The notes under the pieces were generated by a model. That model had not been told where the DNA came from and did not search any database. It saw nothing but the letters and a program-made list of their open reading frames with translations. DNA of 64,000 nt, from contig CACVBU010000393.1 in the NCBI GenBank assembly GCA_902728285.1, positions 124,001-188,000 on the forward strand, written 5' to 3'. Position 1 is the stretch's first letter, and each line of letters begins with the position of its first letter. Below are positions 1 to 12,300 of this stretch, piece after piece. Origin of the DNA: Clytia hemisphaerica. Lineage: Eukaryota > Cnidaria > Hydrozoa > Leptothecata > Clytiidae. A program made the translations under genes and the position numbers.

Positions 1-1227
1 TGTGATGTGTGTAATCTAATTTCACTTGGAAAATACAAAAAATTGTTTACGCTAATTATTAATAGTTATTAATATTATTAATAGCAATGCCCACCATCAA
101 GTGTGTTCCAATTTTCAATGAAATTGATTTTTGAAGCCGGAACTATTCAAAAATCGCCGGAACAACCTATTTTCGCCAGAAAGACAGTATTTGTTGAATT
201 TCTCGAGCTGTACTTTATATTTTTTTATGAAATTTTGCACACTGATGCAAAATGACAATACCTAAAATGAAACGGAGCCAGATTTTCAAAAAACATTTTT
301 TTCCAGCCGCCGGAAAAACTGTTTTTTTAGCATTTTCTCGAGATTTTATCATTAGTATTTTCTGATTTTTTGCAAAAAGATGCGTATTCGCAATGCTCAA
401 AACATGGCTGAGTCCGATTTTTGAGAACAATTTTTTTCTGGCCGAAAATCGCCGTTTTTCTGGATTTTATTGGACTTTTTCTTTACAATTGGTTGTTTTT
501 TTCATTCAAAAAAATTATTATTAGCAATATGCCCACCATCAAGTATGTTCCAATTTTCGATGAAATTGATTTTTGAAGCCGGAACTATTCAAAAATTGCC
601 GGAACAACCTATTTTCGCCGGAAAGACAGTATTTCTTGAATTTCTCGAGCTGTACTTTATATTTTTTAATGAACTTTTGCACACTGATGCAAAATGACAA
701 TACCTAAAATGTGACCGAGCCCGATTTTCGAAAAACATTTTTTTCGGCCCAAAATGCTGGAAATATGCCGGAAAATCCATTTTTTTTTGACATTTTCTCA
801 AATTTTCATCCTTATTTTTCTATGATTTTTTGCAGAATGATGCGTATTCGCAATGCTCAAAACATGACCGAGTTCGATTTTTGAGAAAATGTTTTTTTCC
901 GGCCAAAAAAGCCGGAAATTTCCGTTTTTGCAGATTTTCATTGGATTTTTTTCGTTTAATGTCTTTGTTTTTTTCAAACAAAAACATGATTTATAAGAAT
1001 GTCCACGATTAAGCATGGTTCAATTTTCAATGAAACTGATTTTGGTACAGGAACTTTCTAAAAATTGACAGAACAGCCGAGAATCGCCAGATTCCATGAA
1101 TTTCTCGAGTTGTTCTTGTATTATTCTGCATTTTCATACTATTGTTCTCATTTTTCAATTTTCTTATTACATCAATCTTCAGGTAGGTCCATTCAGCATG
1201 TAGCTTGTTAAATTTGTCATTCTTTTT
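1..1227. repeat. Tandem AT-rich repeat, about 440-470 bp units
   Basis: The phrase CCCACCATCAAG recurs near 90 and 531, with a diverged form near 1001, so units are about 442 and 470 bp long. Each unit contains shorter sub-repeats built on TTTCTCGAG, GATGCAAAATG and GAGCCCGATTTT. Reading frames here are short, low in complexity and unconserved between units. GGTAGGTCC at 1182-1190 looks like the end of one repeat copy. The same family recurs at 23521-25223. No gene is supported. Confidence 0.75.
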
Positions 1228-2363
1228 GGACCTACCGGGAGGTCCTTTAATTTGACCGTTGTCCGTTCGTCTGTTACAAGCTTTTCTCGGGATTGGCTCA
1301 TTAGTTTTTTTTAATTTTTTGCACAATGATACAAAATGGCAATGCCTGAAAAGTGACGGAGCCCGATTTTTGAAAAAAAATTTTGGGGGGCAAATTTGGG
1401 CCAAAAACTACCTAAAAATAAGGTTTTTTGGACTTTGTGAAAAATTGCTTCATTAGTTTTTCCTGATTTTTGGCAGAAAGATAGAGTGCAAGGTACCCTA
1501 AAATGTGGCTGAAGTAATCTTTCTCGGAAAATTTTTTTTCGTCGTCAAATACGGATTTTCGCAAATTTGGGGCCAAAAACTACCTAAAAATAAGGTTTTT
1601 TGGACTTGGTGCAAAATTGCTTCATTAGTTTTTCCTGATTTTTGGCAGAAAGATAGAGTGCAAGGTAGCCTAAAATGTGGCTGAAGTAATTTTTCTCGGA
1701 AAATTTTTTTTCGTCGTCAAATACGGATTTTCGCTTTTTTGGGGAAATTCCCTTTTACCATTTTCCTGTTAGCAGCTTTTCTCGGGATTGGCTCATTAGT
1801 TTTTTTCAATTTTTTGCACAATGATACAAAATAGCAATGCCTGAAAAGTGACTGAGCCCGATTTTTGAAAAAAAAATTTTGGGGGCAAATTTGGGCCAAA
1901 AACTACCTAAAAATAAGGTTTTTTGGACTTTGTGCAAAATTGCTTCATTAGTTTTTCCTGATTTTTGGCAGAAAGATAGAGTGCAAGGTACCCTAAAATG
2001 TGGCTGAAGTAATTTTTCTCGGAAAATTTTTTTTCGTCGTCAAATACGGATTTTCGCAAATTTGGGCCAAAAACTACCTAAAAATAAGGTTTTTTGGACT
2101 TGGTGCAAAATTGCTTCATTAGTTTTTCCTGATTTTTGGCAGAAAAATAGAGTGCAAGGCACCCTAAAATGTGGCTGAAGTAATTTTTCACGGAAAATTT
2201 TTTTTCGTCATAAAATTTTCAAAAAAAGACGACCAGGTTACAATGATAAAAGAAAATAAATCAGACGTTTTTGCATTGTTCTAAAACTTATTGTGTTTGC
2301 TCAATACCAATAGTAAAATGTAGAACACCTACTTTTATCTGATTTTGATTAACAGGTAGGTCC
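1228..2363. repeat. Repeat element bounded by GGACCTACC / GGTAGGTCC, with internal ~170-bp units
   Basis: It starts with the palindrome-like GGACCTACCGGGAGGTCC and ends with GGTAGGTCC at 2355-2363, giving 9-bp inverted ends. The inside holds four copies, near 1392, 1561, 1884 and 2056, of a unit starting GCAAATTTGGG. A block of about 490 bp is duplicated, since 1270 onward resembles 1763 onward. The sequence after each end (ATTCAGCATGT) is also duplicated at 1191 and 2364, so flanks were copied along. No coding capacity was seen, and the superfamily is unknown. Confidence 0.6.
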
Positions 2364-2441
2364 ATTCAGCATGTTGCTTGTTATCTCTTTTAAGTAAATG
2401 CGGGATTCTTATTAAGATTCACTCCCTCTCTACTTTGCATA

Positions 2442-3410
2442 TGTTATCACATGATAACGAGTGCAATTCGAATATAATTGCACGAGTGATTTTTTTGTTA
2501 TTAATTTTCCGAGTCCTAAAGGACGAGGAAAATTCGAAACAAAAAAATCACGAGTGCAATTTTCGAATTGTACGAGTTATTATGTGATTACAAGCTAATC
2601 GCACAATGGCTTTCACTACTTTTTCCCAGTTAGGAAAGTAAATTACAGAAATTACACTGAGAGTTTTATATTTTTCTCTTCTCTCTGTGTCTTTCTTTTA
2701 TTGTTGTTTATTGATTTTCTTTCTCACAAAATAAATTCGAATGCAATCAAAACCTTCGTTGTAAAAAAAATGTAAGCAAAAACATTAAAATCAATTTTGT
2801 AAACATTGGTAAAGAGTGTGATTAACGATTAATTGCTCTCTACAGAATGCTAATAACAATTAATTGCTCTCTTTGAGGGCGCGCCAAATAAGAAAAAATA
2901 ACCCATCGTGCGATTAGTATATGTAATCACATGATAACGAGTGCAATTCGAATATAATTGCACGAGTGATTTTTTTGTTATTAATTTTCTGAGTCCGAAA
3001 GGACGAGGAAAATTCGAAACAAAAAAAGTCACGAGTGCAATTTTCGAATTGTACGAGTTATTATGTGATTACGAGCTAATCGCACAATGGCTTTCACTAC
3101 TTTTATCCCAGCTAGGAAAGTAAATTACGGAAATTACACTGAGAGTTTTATATCTTTATCTTCTCTTTATGTCTTTCTTTTATTGTTGTTTATAGATTTT
3201 CTTTCTCACAAAATAAATTTCGAATGCAATTAAAACGTTCGATGCAAAAAAAATGTAAGAAAAAACATTAAAATCAATTTTGTAAACATTGGCTCGGCAT
3301 TGGAGTGTGATTAACGATTAATTGCTCTCTGCAGGATGCAATTAACGATTAATTGCTCTCTTTGAGGGCGTGCCAAATAAGAAAAAATAACCCATCGTGC
3401 GATTAAGTTG
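2442..3410. repeat. Two-unit tandem array (about 480 bp) of a fold-back element
   Basis: The segment beginning ATGTTATCACATGATAACG at 2442 is repeated at 2921 with few differences, a period of about 480 bp. A third partial boundary (ACCCATCGTGCGATTA) lies near 3391. Each unit holds an imperfect palindrome and about 290 bp of spacer that includes CTTTCTTTTATTGTTGTTTAT. The left edge of the first palindrome is missing. Confidence 0.75.
2903..3090. mobile_element. Fold-back MITE, 188 bp imperfect palindrome
   Basis: Starts CCATCGTGCGATTAG and ends CTAATCGCACAATGG. Between them GTAATCACATGATAACGAG pairs with the later TACGAGTTATTATGTGATTAC, and the arms run nearly to a centre at AAAGGACGAGG. This architecture fits a non-autonomous DNA transposon; there is no coding sequence. 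A copy lacking its left edge lies at 2442-2610. Confidence 0.7.
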
Positions 3411-3420
3411 CAAGCAGAAA

Positions 3421-4235
3421 ATTATAAAAGGACCTCTATTTTGAATGCATTTATGGCTTTTGAGTAACAACATTACTTAATAGAGATACTACTTATTGCC
3501 CTTGTATCATTTGTAATTTGAGACCAAAATAAAGTAAGACATAACTTAGTTAATCACAATCCTTTATTACTCAAGTCTTAAAAATTATTTAAAATCTTTT
3601 TACTTTAATGATAATCTGCTCAGATAAATGCTTAATATTAATGATTTGTCTCTACTTTTTCCATTAGTTACTATTAAAACATATCTAAGTTTGTCCTAAA
3701 ATTCGTTTTAAGGAGCTACTCTATGTTTTATAGTGAGTTGATAGTTTAGAATGAATGAACTCCTCAAACATTAATCAAGGATACTTCAATGTTGTGCATA
3801 TTTCCTATAGTATTCAACCAATGGCGAAACCCTATTCATGATTTTGTACCATTCTAAAATCACTGTTCCAGGTATTGGAGACTCTTATAAGTTAAAAGAT
3901 AGGTCCAGTGGAGGAGGGGTAGGATTTGTAGAAAATCAGCTCGTATACTTGTGTTTATCAAGTCCAAAGATATACATCTCCCGTATTTTTTGTGTGAAGG
4001 ATCAGAGCCTGACTGTTAAACAATACAGTCCTGTATTTCTGAAGGACTGATATTCTTGCCTTTTAGAAACTAAATATTCCAGGAAAGAAAATGGTTTGAG
4101 CTTTAGAACTTTGGAAAATAGAAAATTTCTAATGAGCTTATTTATCAGTCAAAATTTTCTGATATATCGTGCTTGAAATAGAGTTGTTCTATTTCGAAGT
4201 CATGTTTTTTTCATGTTATTTTCTGTGTTTTATAT
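3421..4235. other. Intergenic, upstream of the SLC27 gene
   Basis: No protein-like frame, no tRNA-like fold and no repeat was recognised. The last bases before the start codon (TATATCCACAG, ending 4241) resemble a 3' splice site. The transcript therefore probably has at least one upstream non-coding exon that I could not locate. Confidence 0.4.
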
Positions 4236-4245
4236 CCACAGGTAG

Positions 4246-7200
4246 ATGAGTTCTTGTCATTGCAATTATAATTTACAAACAAAATTCATCCGACACGTGC
4301 GACGAAATTCGAGAATGTATCACTTAGCAAGCTGCTTGGCAGCAGCTGCCATCGGACAAAAATATTTTGATCTTCCATGGTTAACTGCATTAGCCGGCGG
4401 TGCTGCCGCATATATTCTCACTGGAGGTTGGAAATGGGTACGCTTGTTTTATCTGACTATCGGTAGAGATCTGCAACTTGGAAAAGTATTCATTGGTGTA
4501 GAAATGTTTATCCGTAATCTATCCAAGAATAACATGGTCGTAGCTGATGTCTTCTCCGAAACTGCAAAGAAATTTCCCAACAAACCAGCATTCGTTTCAG
4601 TTGATACAGGAGCCTCCATGACCTACCAGGAAGCAGAAGAATTCAGTAACAAGATTGCAAACATTTTCCAAGAAGCTGGCTATAAGAAGGGTGATGTAGT
4701 TGCTTTATTGATGGAGAATTGCATCGAATACATCCCGATTTGGATCGGATTGACTAGAATTGGTGTCACTGTATCTCTTTTGAATTACAACGTCAAAGGG
4801 GAAGGCTTAAAACACTGTATCACAGTGGCTGATTGTAAAGCTGTTATCTATAGCCCAACACTTGAAGGCTCTTTGAAGGACATCGAATCTTCTTTGGGAA
4901 ACATGAAATACTACATGTTTGCAGATAGTGCTGGTGAACTAGATCGAGCACAAAGTTTGAAGAAGTTGATGAATTCTGCATCTTCTTACGCTCCAAGCAG
5001 ACATGCACCACTCTCAATCACCGATAAAATGTTGTTCATTTACACATCGGGTACCACTGGATTACCTAAAGCTGCTGTCATCCGAGGTACAAGATTCACA
5101 TTCATGAGCTATGCGGTCGCCCATGCTATCGGAGCGAAAGCGGACGATGTTCTTTACAATACTTTACCACTTTATCACAGCAATGGCGGTATTGGGCTTG
5201 CTGGACAAATCCTTTACACTGGCAGTACTTTGGTTATCCGTAAGAAGTTTTCAGCAAGTCGATTCTTTGAAGATTGTTATAAACACGATGCGACTATCGT
5301 CAACTACATCGGAGAGACATGCCGGTATCTTCTATCCACGCCACCAGGAGAATTCGACCGCAAACACAAAGTTCGAATTGCTACAGGAAACGGCCTACGA
5401 CCTTCCATTTGGGACGACTTCAAAGATCGCTTCAACATTGGTATGATTGCGGAATTTTATGGTGCCACGGAGGGCAATGCAAACATGATCAATAACACTG
5501 GCAAAAGTGGAGCTGTTGGATATAATTCTGTTCTCTTCCCTTTCGTTTACCCAATCAAGATTGTCCGTATCGATAAAGAAACTGGTATGAAGATTTTTTA
5601 AATTAACGCCGGACTAATTACAGAAATCCAAAACACAATTGCAATGTTGCTTTTGTCACTTAAATCTTTTAGTCTTCAACTTCAACTTTTCAATCAGATT
5701 TTCTTCTCCATTTCGGATACCTGATTATTTTCTTATGACCTTCTTCTTAACTCTTATCAGGTGCTTTACTTCGAGGACCAGACGGTTTGGCCATTCCATG
5801 TGGGCCAGGAGAGATAGGGGAACTAGTGGGTAAAGTAAAAACAGACGCCATACATCAATTCGATGGATATGTTAACCAAACCGCCACTAAGAAAAAGATC
5901 GCGTACGACGTCTTCAAGAAAGGAGATTCAGCTTTCATGACCGGAGATGTTTTGTACCAAGATGAATTGGGATATTATTTCTTCCAGGATCGTATGGGAG
6001 ATACCTTTAGGTTAGTAGCACTCTTCTCTTTTACACTAAAGATCATGTACCTAGCAATCTCTTTATTTATCTTTATCTACATTGAATCAACTATTAACAA
6101 GTCGACTTTAAGCCGAAAATTTCGCCTATTATGTGAAAAATAAGTTGAAGTTAAGTTAAGGTTCATAAAAATGCGAATCGCTTTAATAACGATACAATCC
6201 GTTGAAAATGATAAAAAATGAAGAGCTTTGGTATTTTGACTATATACTTGTATTCTTTTTATTAGAACGATGAGGCTTTAAATTGCCAATTTCACCCTAA
6301 TAATAACATGATCAGAACAATTTGAGGCTCAAAGTGCCAAAAAAATGAGAACAGCCGAGCCTCATCAAAAACTTACTAGTTCTTATTAAAAAAAAGCGTA
6401 TTATAATTAGGATAAGAAGAAGAAAAATTTTACAATCAATATCCATTAGGTTTGTTTCAATTCAATCTTATGTTAACTTTCAACATGCGCGTTATCTTTT
6501 AACAGATGGAAAGGAGAGAACGTGTCCACCAATGAAGTTGAAGGAGTGATCAGTAAAGCATTGGAATTGAGCGATGTTTGCGTTTACGGTGTCGACGTTG
6601 ATGGTGTGGAAGGAAAAGCTGGTATGGTCATCATGTCCGACCCTGAACGAAAGGTAAGATACATTGAGTCTGCTTTCTCCCATCTGATTCTGGCTAGTCC
6701 AAGTTTTATCAGAGAAAATCGTAAAAAATTCGAAAAAAAACAAGGTGTAAAAGAAAAGAGCTTTATGCGTTGCTATAAAGTTTTGGAAAAATAATAAAAT
6801 TACTTTCTAAAGTATTAAAGTATTAAAACATTTTTCCAAAGATAGAAGAAAAAGCAGTGAAAGTGAGATTAATTTTAGATGATCGTTAACGAGGTGTAAT
6901 AAAAAACCCTTTTTTCCACAAAATAAGAGCTCATAAAATACCATTATTCAGATGATAAGGGATGAGCTATACCAGAATCAAAGATAGATTTCACTATCGC
7001 CCCCTTTTATGTTTCAGGTCAAGATCGAAGATGTGTACCGCCTTATAAGTCGTTCATTACCTGCTTACGCATGCCCCATTTTCCTTCGTATCACGACTGG
7101 CGACCTGGAGAAAACGTCAACGTACAAATACAAGAAAGTGAAATTACGCGAGCAATTTTATGATCCCTCGTTGTGTGGAAGCGATGAATTGTTTTATTTC

Positions 7201-7278
7201 AATGGAAAGGAAAAGACATTCTTACCCATCACTTCCGATGCTTTTGCCCAAATTAAAAATCGGGAAATTCGATTTTAG
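4246..7278 (+). CDS. SLC27A: SLC27/FATP very-long-chain acyl-CoA synthetase / fatty acid transport protein (FATP1/4-like)
   Basis: Exons: 4246-5584, 5761-6010, 6506-6653, 7018-7278, joined in frame to 665 aa; vertebrate FATPs are about 620-650 aa. The family activates long and very-long-chain fatty acids to acyl-CoA with ATP, usually at ER or plasma membrane, and so drives uptake. Seen: an N-terminal hydrophobic segment (about residues 28-60); the AMP-binding P-loop [12 protein letters not shown] near 266; [13 protein letters not shown] near 340; EFYGATEGN near 403; and the FATP signature region [18 protein letters not shown], split across the exon 2/3 junction near 530. The C-terminus keeps the YACPIFLR and [10 protein letters not shown] stretches. 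An in-frame TAG directly precedes the first ATG; a second ATG at residue 24 (4315), just before the membrane segment, is an alternative start. The first exon alone encodes 446 residues. Confidence 0.95.
6011..6505 (+). other. Intron 2 of the SLC27 gene
   Basis: It begins GTTAGT after phase-2 AG and ends TTTTAACAG. The introns at 5585-5760 and 6654-7017 follow the same GT-AG rule. No repeat was recognised in any of the three introns. Confidence 0.8.
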
Positions 7279-7569
7279 GTCTTTTTTTATCCGCGATAGT
7301 TTTTTTACATGTTGTGCAGTAAAGGGATTTTTTTATCAATTGCATTTTTGTTAACCTTTGTTATATTTTTTTGTATTTAGTATTTTATATCACCATGTTA
7401 ATCCTGGAAAATTCATGAATATCACCGTTAACTCAAGTTTTGGTTTGAAATACTGTTAATTAAAAAATGTAGTAAATGACCAGTTTGCAATGATTATTTA
7501 ATTCTTTTGAAAGTGGAACATACACAATCGGTGATATTCAAGGATTAAATTTTTTTTTTTTGAATACAT

Positions 7570-7738
7570 CTTTTCGACCGTAGCCGCCGGTTGCCGCGCG
7601 GGCATTTTTTTTTCCACCCTAAAACCGTCCCAGTCTTTTTTCGCACCTATAGACAAAAAAAAAAAGACGGGGACGGTTTTAGGGTGGTAAAACGGACCAA
7701 AAATACCTGCGCGGCAATTGGCGGCTACGCTCGAAAAG
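7570..7738. mobile_element. GC-richer fold-back element downstream of SLC27
   Basis: TTTTCGACCGTAGCCGCCGG on the left pairs with the sequence ending GGCGGCTACGCTCGAAAAG on the right. Inside, CCACCCTAAAACCGTCCC pairs with GGGACGGTTTTAGGGTGG. The A-rich centre follows CGCACCTATAGAC. The whole can form one long hairpin and reads as a MITE remnant. No target duplication was identified. Confidence 0.65.
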
Positions 7739-8046
7739 GTATATTTTATAATGGGAAAAATATAAATGAAAATATAAAGATCCAGCATGAATTAATTGAA
7801 GTCTGTCTCACAATAATTTACAGCAGAGAGAAAGGATAGGGTATTTAATTTGCATCGGTGGTTTACGGTGGTAAAAAAATTTATTAATAAGCAAAAAAAA
7901 GCAATCTGTAAATAAAAGCCCTAAAATAGCACAAATTTGAAGAAAAAAATTAAATGAATCGACTTTTTCGTAATGTACAGTATAACCATGAAGATAATAA
8001 AAAGAGACGTCAACGCCTTTTATTCTATTCTGTCTTAAATGTACTA

Positions 8047-8200
8047 ACACACTTTGTAATACCTGACACAATTTGTATTACACCTTGACGCACTTTGCAA
8101 TAAAAACTGACACACTTTGCAATAATTGATCAGTCATACTTTGTAATAAAAATCAACGCACTTTGTAATACGAAAAACTGACACACTTTGTAATAAAACA
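8047..8200. repeat. Minisatellite, about 22-23 bp x 7
   Basis: Seven diverged copies of a unit resembling GACACACTTTGTAATAAAAAC follow one another. Differences include CGCACTTTG, CACTTTGCAAT and one ACACAATTTGTATT copy. It lies about 1 kb upstream of the SUCLA2 start codon, with no sign of coding. Confidence 0.75.
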
Positions 8201-8825
8201 TACATTCAAATCAGCGAAACCGGATCTTCCGCAAAAAGAAGATTTTTTGTACCTTTAGAAACAAACCCTTCCCAATCTCATTCAGGGTATATCGGGAAAA
8301 ATAGCGGAGAAGTGACTAGATTTTTAGTGCAGAAATGGGAAACTTATAACAAAACTACGGTAGGGTAGGTAAACCACTGCTCGACCCTGCCAGTGCCACC
8401 CACCGGGGGAGGAAGCTCTGAAAAAGAACCCTTTAAGGGCCGCACGTACTGTAGGTCATTTACCTTGAATGCCTCGGGCCCTGGCCCTACCAACTCGTGT
8501 TCGCGATACACAGGGCTGCTAGAGTGTATAGTCAGTCTATATAATAATACTCGTCGTACGACTCGATGGAGCTAATGTTGGTCGGAATCTAGACTAGAGT
8601 CTACTTCTGGCTGAACTTTGCTTTTTGATAATTTTTGATGACGCTGAGTCCAGTGAAGAAGGAGCGTTTGGCGAGGTCGCCATTTTGAAAAAGAATATTT
8701 AAAATCCAAATAACAAAAAAACTACTTGGACTTATATAATCAAAAATGAGAAACAAACATCAATAACAGATTTGCAATCCCTTATTCTCAAATAAAAACA
8801 TTGCACTGTTTTTACCTTCCAAAAA
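8201..8825. other. Unassigned block between SLC27 and SUCLA2
   Basis: 8380-8580 is noticeably more GC-rich than its surroundings (GCCACCCACCGGGGGAGG, CTCGGGCCCTGGCCC) and may be the body of an old dispersed repeat. I could not match it to a known RNA or SINE core. No protein-like frame was seen. Confidence 0.3.
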
Positions 8826-8837
8826 CAACTAAGATCT

Positions 8838-9150
8838 GGCGGACTGTTTTACAGTCCGCCTAAGCAAAAGCATCGGGCCACTTAATCGCGCCATCCAGTA
8901 GTCTATCAAAAAGCTTTAAGTGGACCCTGGGCTAGTCGCAACCAGACAAGTCTTTCTTAGCAATCGTATCATAGAGCCAGCCATACATCTTGTACCAGAA
9001 TACGGTTCTTAGTTAATTCCCCTCACATAGGACACGAAGGTACATTCCACACTTTAGCGAATTATTAGCAGTGAGTGGGAATTGAACCCCGATCTTTCGC
9101 AAGAATGTCAAAGCTGATATGATATATGATAACCGCTCACTAAGATAGAT
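8838..9150 (-). repeat. Probable tRNA-derived SINE (minus strand)
   Basis: Reading the minus strand from 9150, TAGTGAGCGGTTATCAT resembles a tRNA A box and GGGGTTCAATTCCCAC is a good B box. AGTGAG can pair with CTCACT as an acceptor stem. The anticodon arm is not canonical, so this is a tRNA-like head rather than a functional tRNA. The body ends in a perfect 10-bp hairpin, GGCGGACTGT/ACAGTCCGCC, with a TTT loop at 8838-8860. It lies about 80-400 bp upstream of the SUCLA2 start codon. Confidence 0.45.
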
Positions 9151-9231
9151 CTTGTGGTGTAGCAATCCTTTGTAAATCGAGAAGAGGAGCCTTTGTTACA
9201 CGAAGCTATTGGACTTGTCGTTGATTTCAAT

Positions 9232-9321
9232 ATGGCGGCGACTGGGCTGTCTCGTTCGCTGAGATCATGTCTCTGTTTTACTGGAAAGAACCTGGCCAGA
9301 ACAAATTCAAGGGATTATAAT
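9232..9321 (+). CDS. SUCLA2: SUCLA2 exon 1: start codon and mitochondrial presequence
   Basis: The ATG opens 30 codons, [20 protein letters not shown] followed by ten more ending in Asn, then a strong donor GTGAGTG. Phase 0 matches the phase-0 acceptor of the exon at 20504. The peptide is basic and hydroxylated, as matrix-targeting presequences are. No better candidate was found nearer exon 2, where the intervening 11.2 kb is mostly transposon debris. Transcript evidence would settle the link. Confidence 0.75.
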
Positions 9322-12300
9322 GTGAGTGTTTTTATTTCAAAATTATCTTTTACTATTAAAGCATACTTTATGAAGTTTTTGATATGCATCCATACAAGGA
9401 AAGAGCACACTCTACAACAACTTTTGGTTCAGGTTTTCAACAAAAAAGCAGTTTGGCAAAAATCATGTGTTTTGCTTTTGATATTAACCTTTCCACCACA
9501 CTGTTTTGTATATTTTCACGCTGTCCCCACGCAACATTTTTTGACAAAATGGACATGTTTGGTTATTTTGTCATAACTCAAGAACTAGAAATCTTTTGAT
9601 AAAAAATTTGCTATCCCTGAAAAACTAATTAAATTCTGCAGCTTTTAGGTTGGGTACCAATTAGTCTGGAGACCATACTCTGTTACAAAGATATTTCTAT
9701 CCTGTTAAAATCCCAACAACTTCACTGAAATACAGAGTATGGAATTATTGACTCGATTCAAATCACTTCAAATCACAAAAGAAAAAACCGTTATTTTTTC
9801 AAAACAATTCAAAAGCTCGCGCCACTTCTTGAAACAATAGAGCTGTTTGACGTCATACTTTTGTTTATCAAATCATAACAATAAGATATTAGCCAATCAA
9901 ATTCTGCGATTAATTCTTGCATCTTGTATAATTCCCGGCTACTACCAGTCGAGGATTATGCCCTAAATAAGAGAATACCCAAGTTAGAGGATTACCTTAT
10001 TTAGGAGATTTTCAGTCTCTTATTTAAGAGAACGTTACCTAAACTAGGAGAATTCTGCACGTTTCACAAATTTACTTCAGAGCAGACTATTTGCGCAATG
10101 TGAAAATAAGATCACGTGAAAGATCACGTTTCCGTGATTCCGATGACCCAAAAACCAAAATAAAATACCTTTTCATTCTTTTTCAAACTTTGAAAAACCA
10201 TAAATAGCCTCATTTGCATGTGTTGACGTAAATTTTTAATAATGAAGAAACACCCTCGACCTTCAAAACGCGTTTTTTCTCAAACTCCCTTATTTAGGAG
10301 AGACAAGAGCGACTCACTTTCTGTTTGACCCGCGTTTTGACCGCGCTTAAACGCGTTTCTTAAATATGGCCCGATCTATATTATTACTTTTCACGAAATT
10401 CTCATGATGTAGATCGGCCTTTAGATTGATAGACCCTAACCATCCTAGGTCCACGAAACAAAAGCAGAACTCAACCAAATTTTGCCAGAAGGGAGAAAAA
10501 AACGTACTGAGTCGATCTATGAAGTTCAAAACTTGCGCAAAATGATGAGAAGGCCAAAAATTAGCGAAGAAAGAAAAGTCTCCTAGTTAAGAGAAAGAAA
10601 TCTCCTATATAAGAGACCTTCTCTTAAATAGAGTATATCTCTTATTTAGGGCATAATCCTCGACTGACTACTGTCTATACTTTGATATTTTTTTGAAACC
10701 ACATAGACAGAGAAGTCGGGTCTCCCAGCTAGGTACCAATCAAAATAAAATACTCTAACTAAAATGGTAGCTCCACATTTACCAAAGTTTTTTTCCTCAT
10801 TTTTCGGTAATGTCACTTTTTTGGTATTTTTCACTTCCTATGCAAACTCCTGAAGCCATATACCAAAAATTAGCATCCAAAAAACATTCTACTGCTCACA
10901 ATGGCTTTCCAAGCATCAGTCACTTTTCTCAGAAATCAGTGTTTTTCCGTCCGCCATTTTGAATCAGTGTTTTTCTTTGAAAAGTGCTGACTCACCACGT
11001 GATCATAACATTACATCATTATATATCAACGGAAAGCTTAGACTCTCTACTTTCTTTTTCTTTTTTTCTGAATGATTACCAAGCAAGCCAATAAAAGATA
11101 TGGCTTGAGAAAGACGTGTCTATCACTTTGCGTAAATGTACGGCATTCGGAACGTATCAAAGACGTATATGTACGGCATTCAGGGTGGAAAGGTTAAGCG
11201 CTCATGTTCTTTTAATGCCTCCCTGACAGCTGACATAATACAGAAGCAGCCGCCAGTCTGGAAAGAAGAGAATGTGTACGCCAGAGATTTCTTGGCGTAG
11301 CCTTTGAGTAAGTCTATGAAATCCAAAGTCTGCGCCGGAGATATCCGGCGTAAATGCCTTACTTTCCAGATTGGCAGCAAGCCCATTCCCCCCGAAATAT
11401 CTGTTTCCCTTTTCCAGGAGAGAGCTTTTTTTGAAGAATAGAGGGAAACAGATAGGGACACTGCTAGTATGGATTTCACGAAATCTCGCGTCAAAGATAT
11501 TTTTCTGTACAGCAAGCCTCACGCCAAGCAAAATTTCTTTTGTACTACATTCAGTTTTTCAATAAGAGTGCAAGATGGCAAAAGAGGCGCATGCGCTAAC
11601 ATGATTAATAAATTGACGCTAGCGTAAGCGAGCGTAAGCAAATTTAGCCAAATGAAAGCTACAGTAAAAAGCGATGGATTATAGAGTCATTCGCGCCGAG
11701 CTGGAATTATTACTTTACGCCCACTAAAAATCAAACAATCTTTGTAAGTACCCTTACGCCAATGCGCCAAAAACGTTTTAGTTGTACGCCGAAGATCTTC
11801 GGCGTTAGTTACACGAAATCCATAGATCCGATTTTCTAGGAAAGACATTTTCCTTAAAACGATCTGTTTCCTCTCTCCAGCTAATGACATCATCAGAGAG
11901 AAACAGATCAATCTTTCTAGGAGATGAAATAATAACAAATAGATGATACCGTGAAGTCAGGTAATTTGCATTGTGGAGGCTAACATGCATATAATAGGAT
12001 AGCCCTCAAATGAATGACCTGTCTGGTCATTAAAATACAAAGTTAAATCAAAACAAAAATAATAAATTTTGCTGCTTTGATTGGTCAGTCATTTGATGGC
12101 TATGCAAGTTTCCCTCCACTGATGCAAGTTACTGGTTACCCGACTTATGGTATTGCATTGGAAACAGATCGAACTTTCTGGTGGAAAACAGATATCAATC
12201 ACAAAAAGCGAGGGAAACAGATGAAAATTTCCAGGAGAGGGAAACAGATATCCTATTCCTTACCGTTAGATTGGGTAACTTGCATCAGTGGAGGCATAGC

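Noticed and set aside
1027-1404. Frame of about 125 codons on the minus strand in the left repeat block
   Set aside because: The same residues reappear in other repeat units with frame breaks, so it is a repeat shadow.
9061-9148. Functional tRNA gene on the minus strand
   Set aside because: A and B boxes and an acceptor pairing exist, but the anticodon arm does not form a 5-bp stem with a 7-nt loop; treated as a SINE head.
11180-11531. Overlapping frames of about 110 codons on the minus strand in SUCLA2 intron 1
   Set aside because: They coincide with the CTGTTTCCC repeat region, show no domain and lack splice context.
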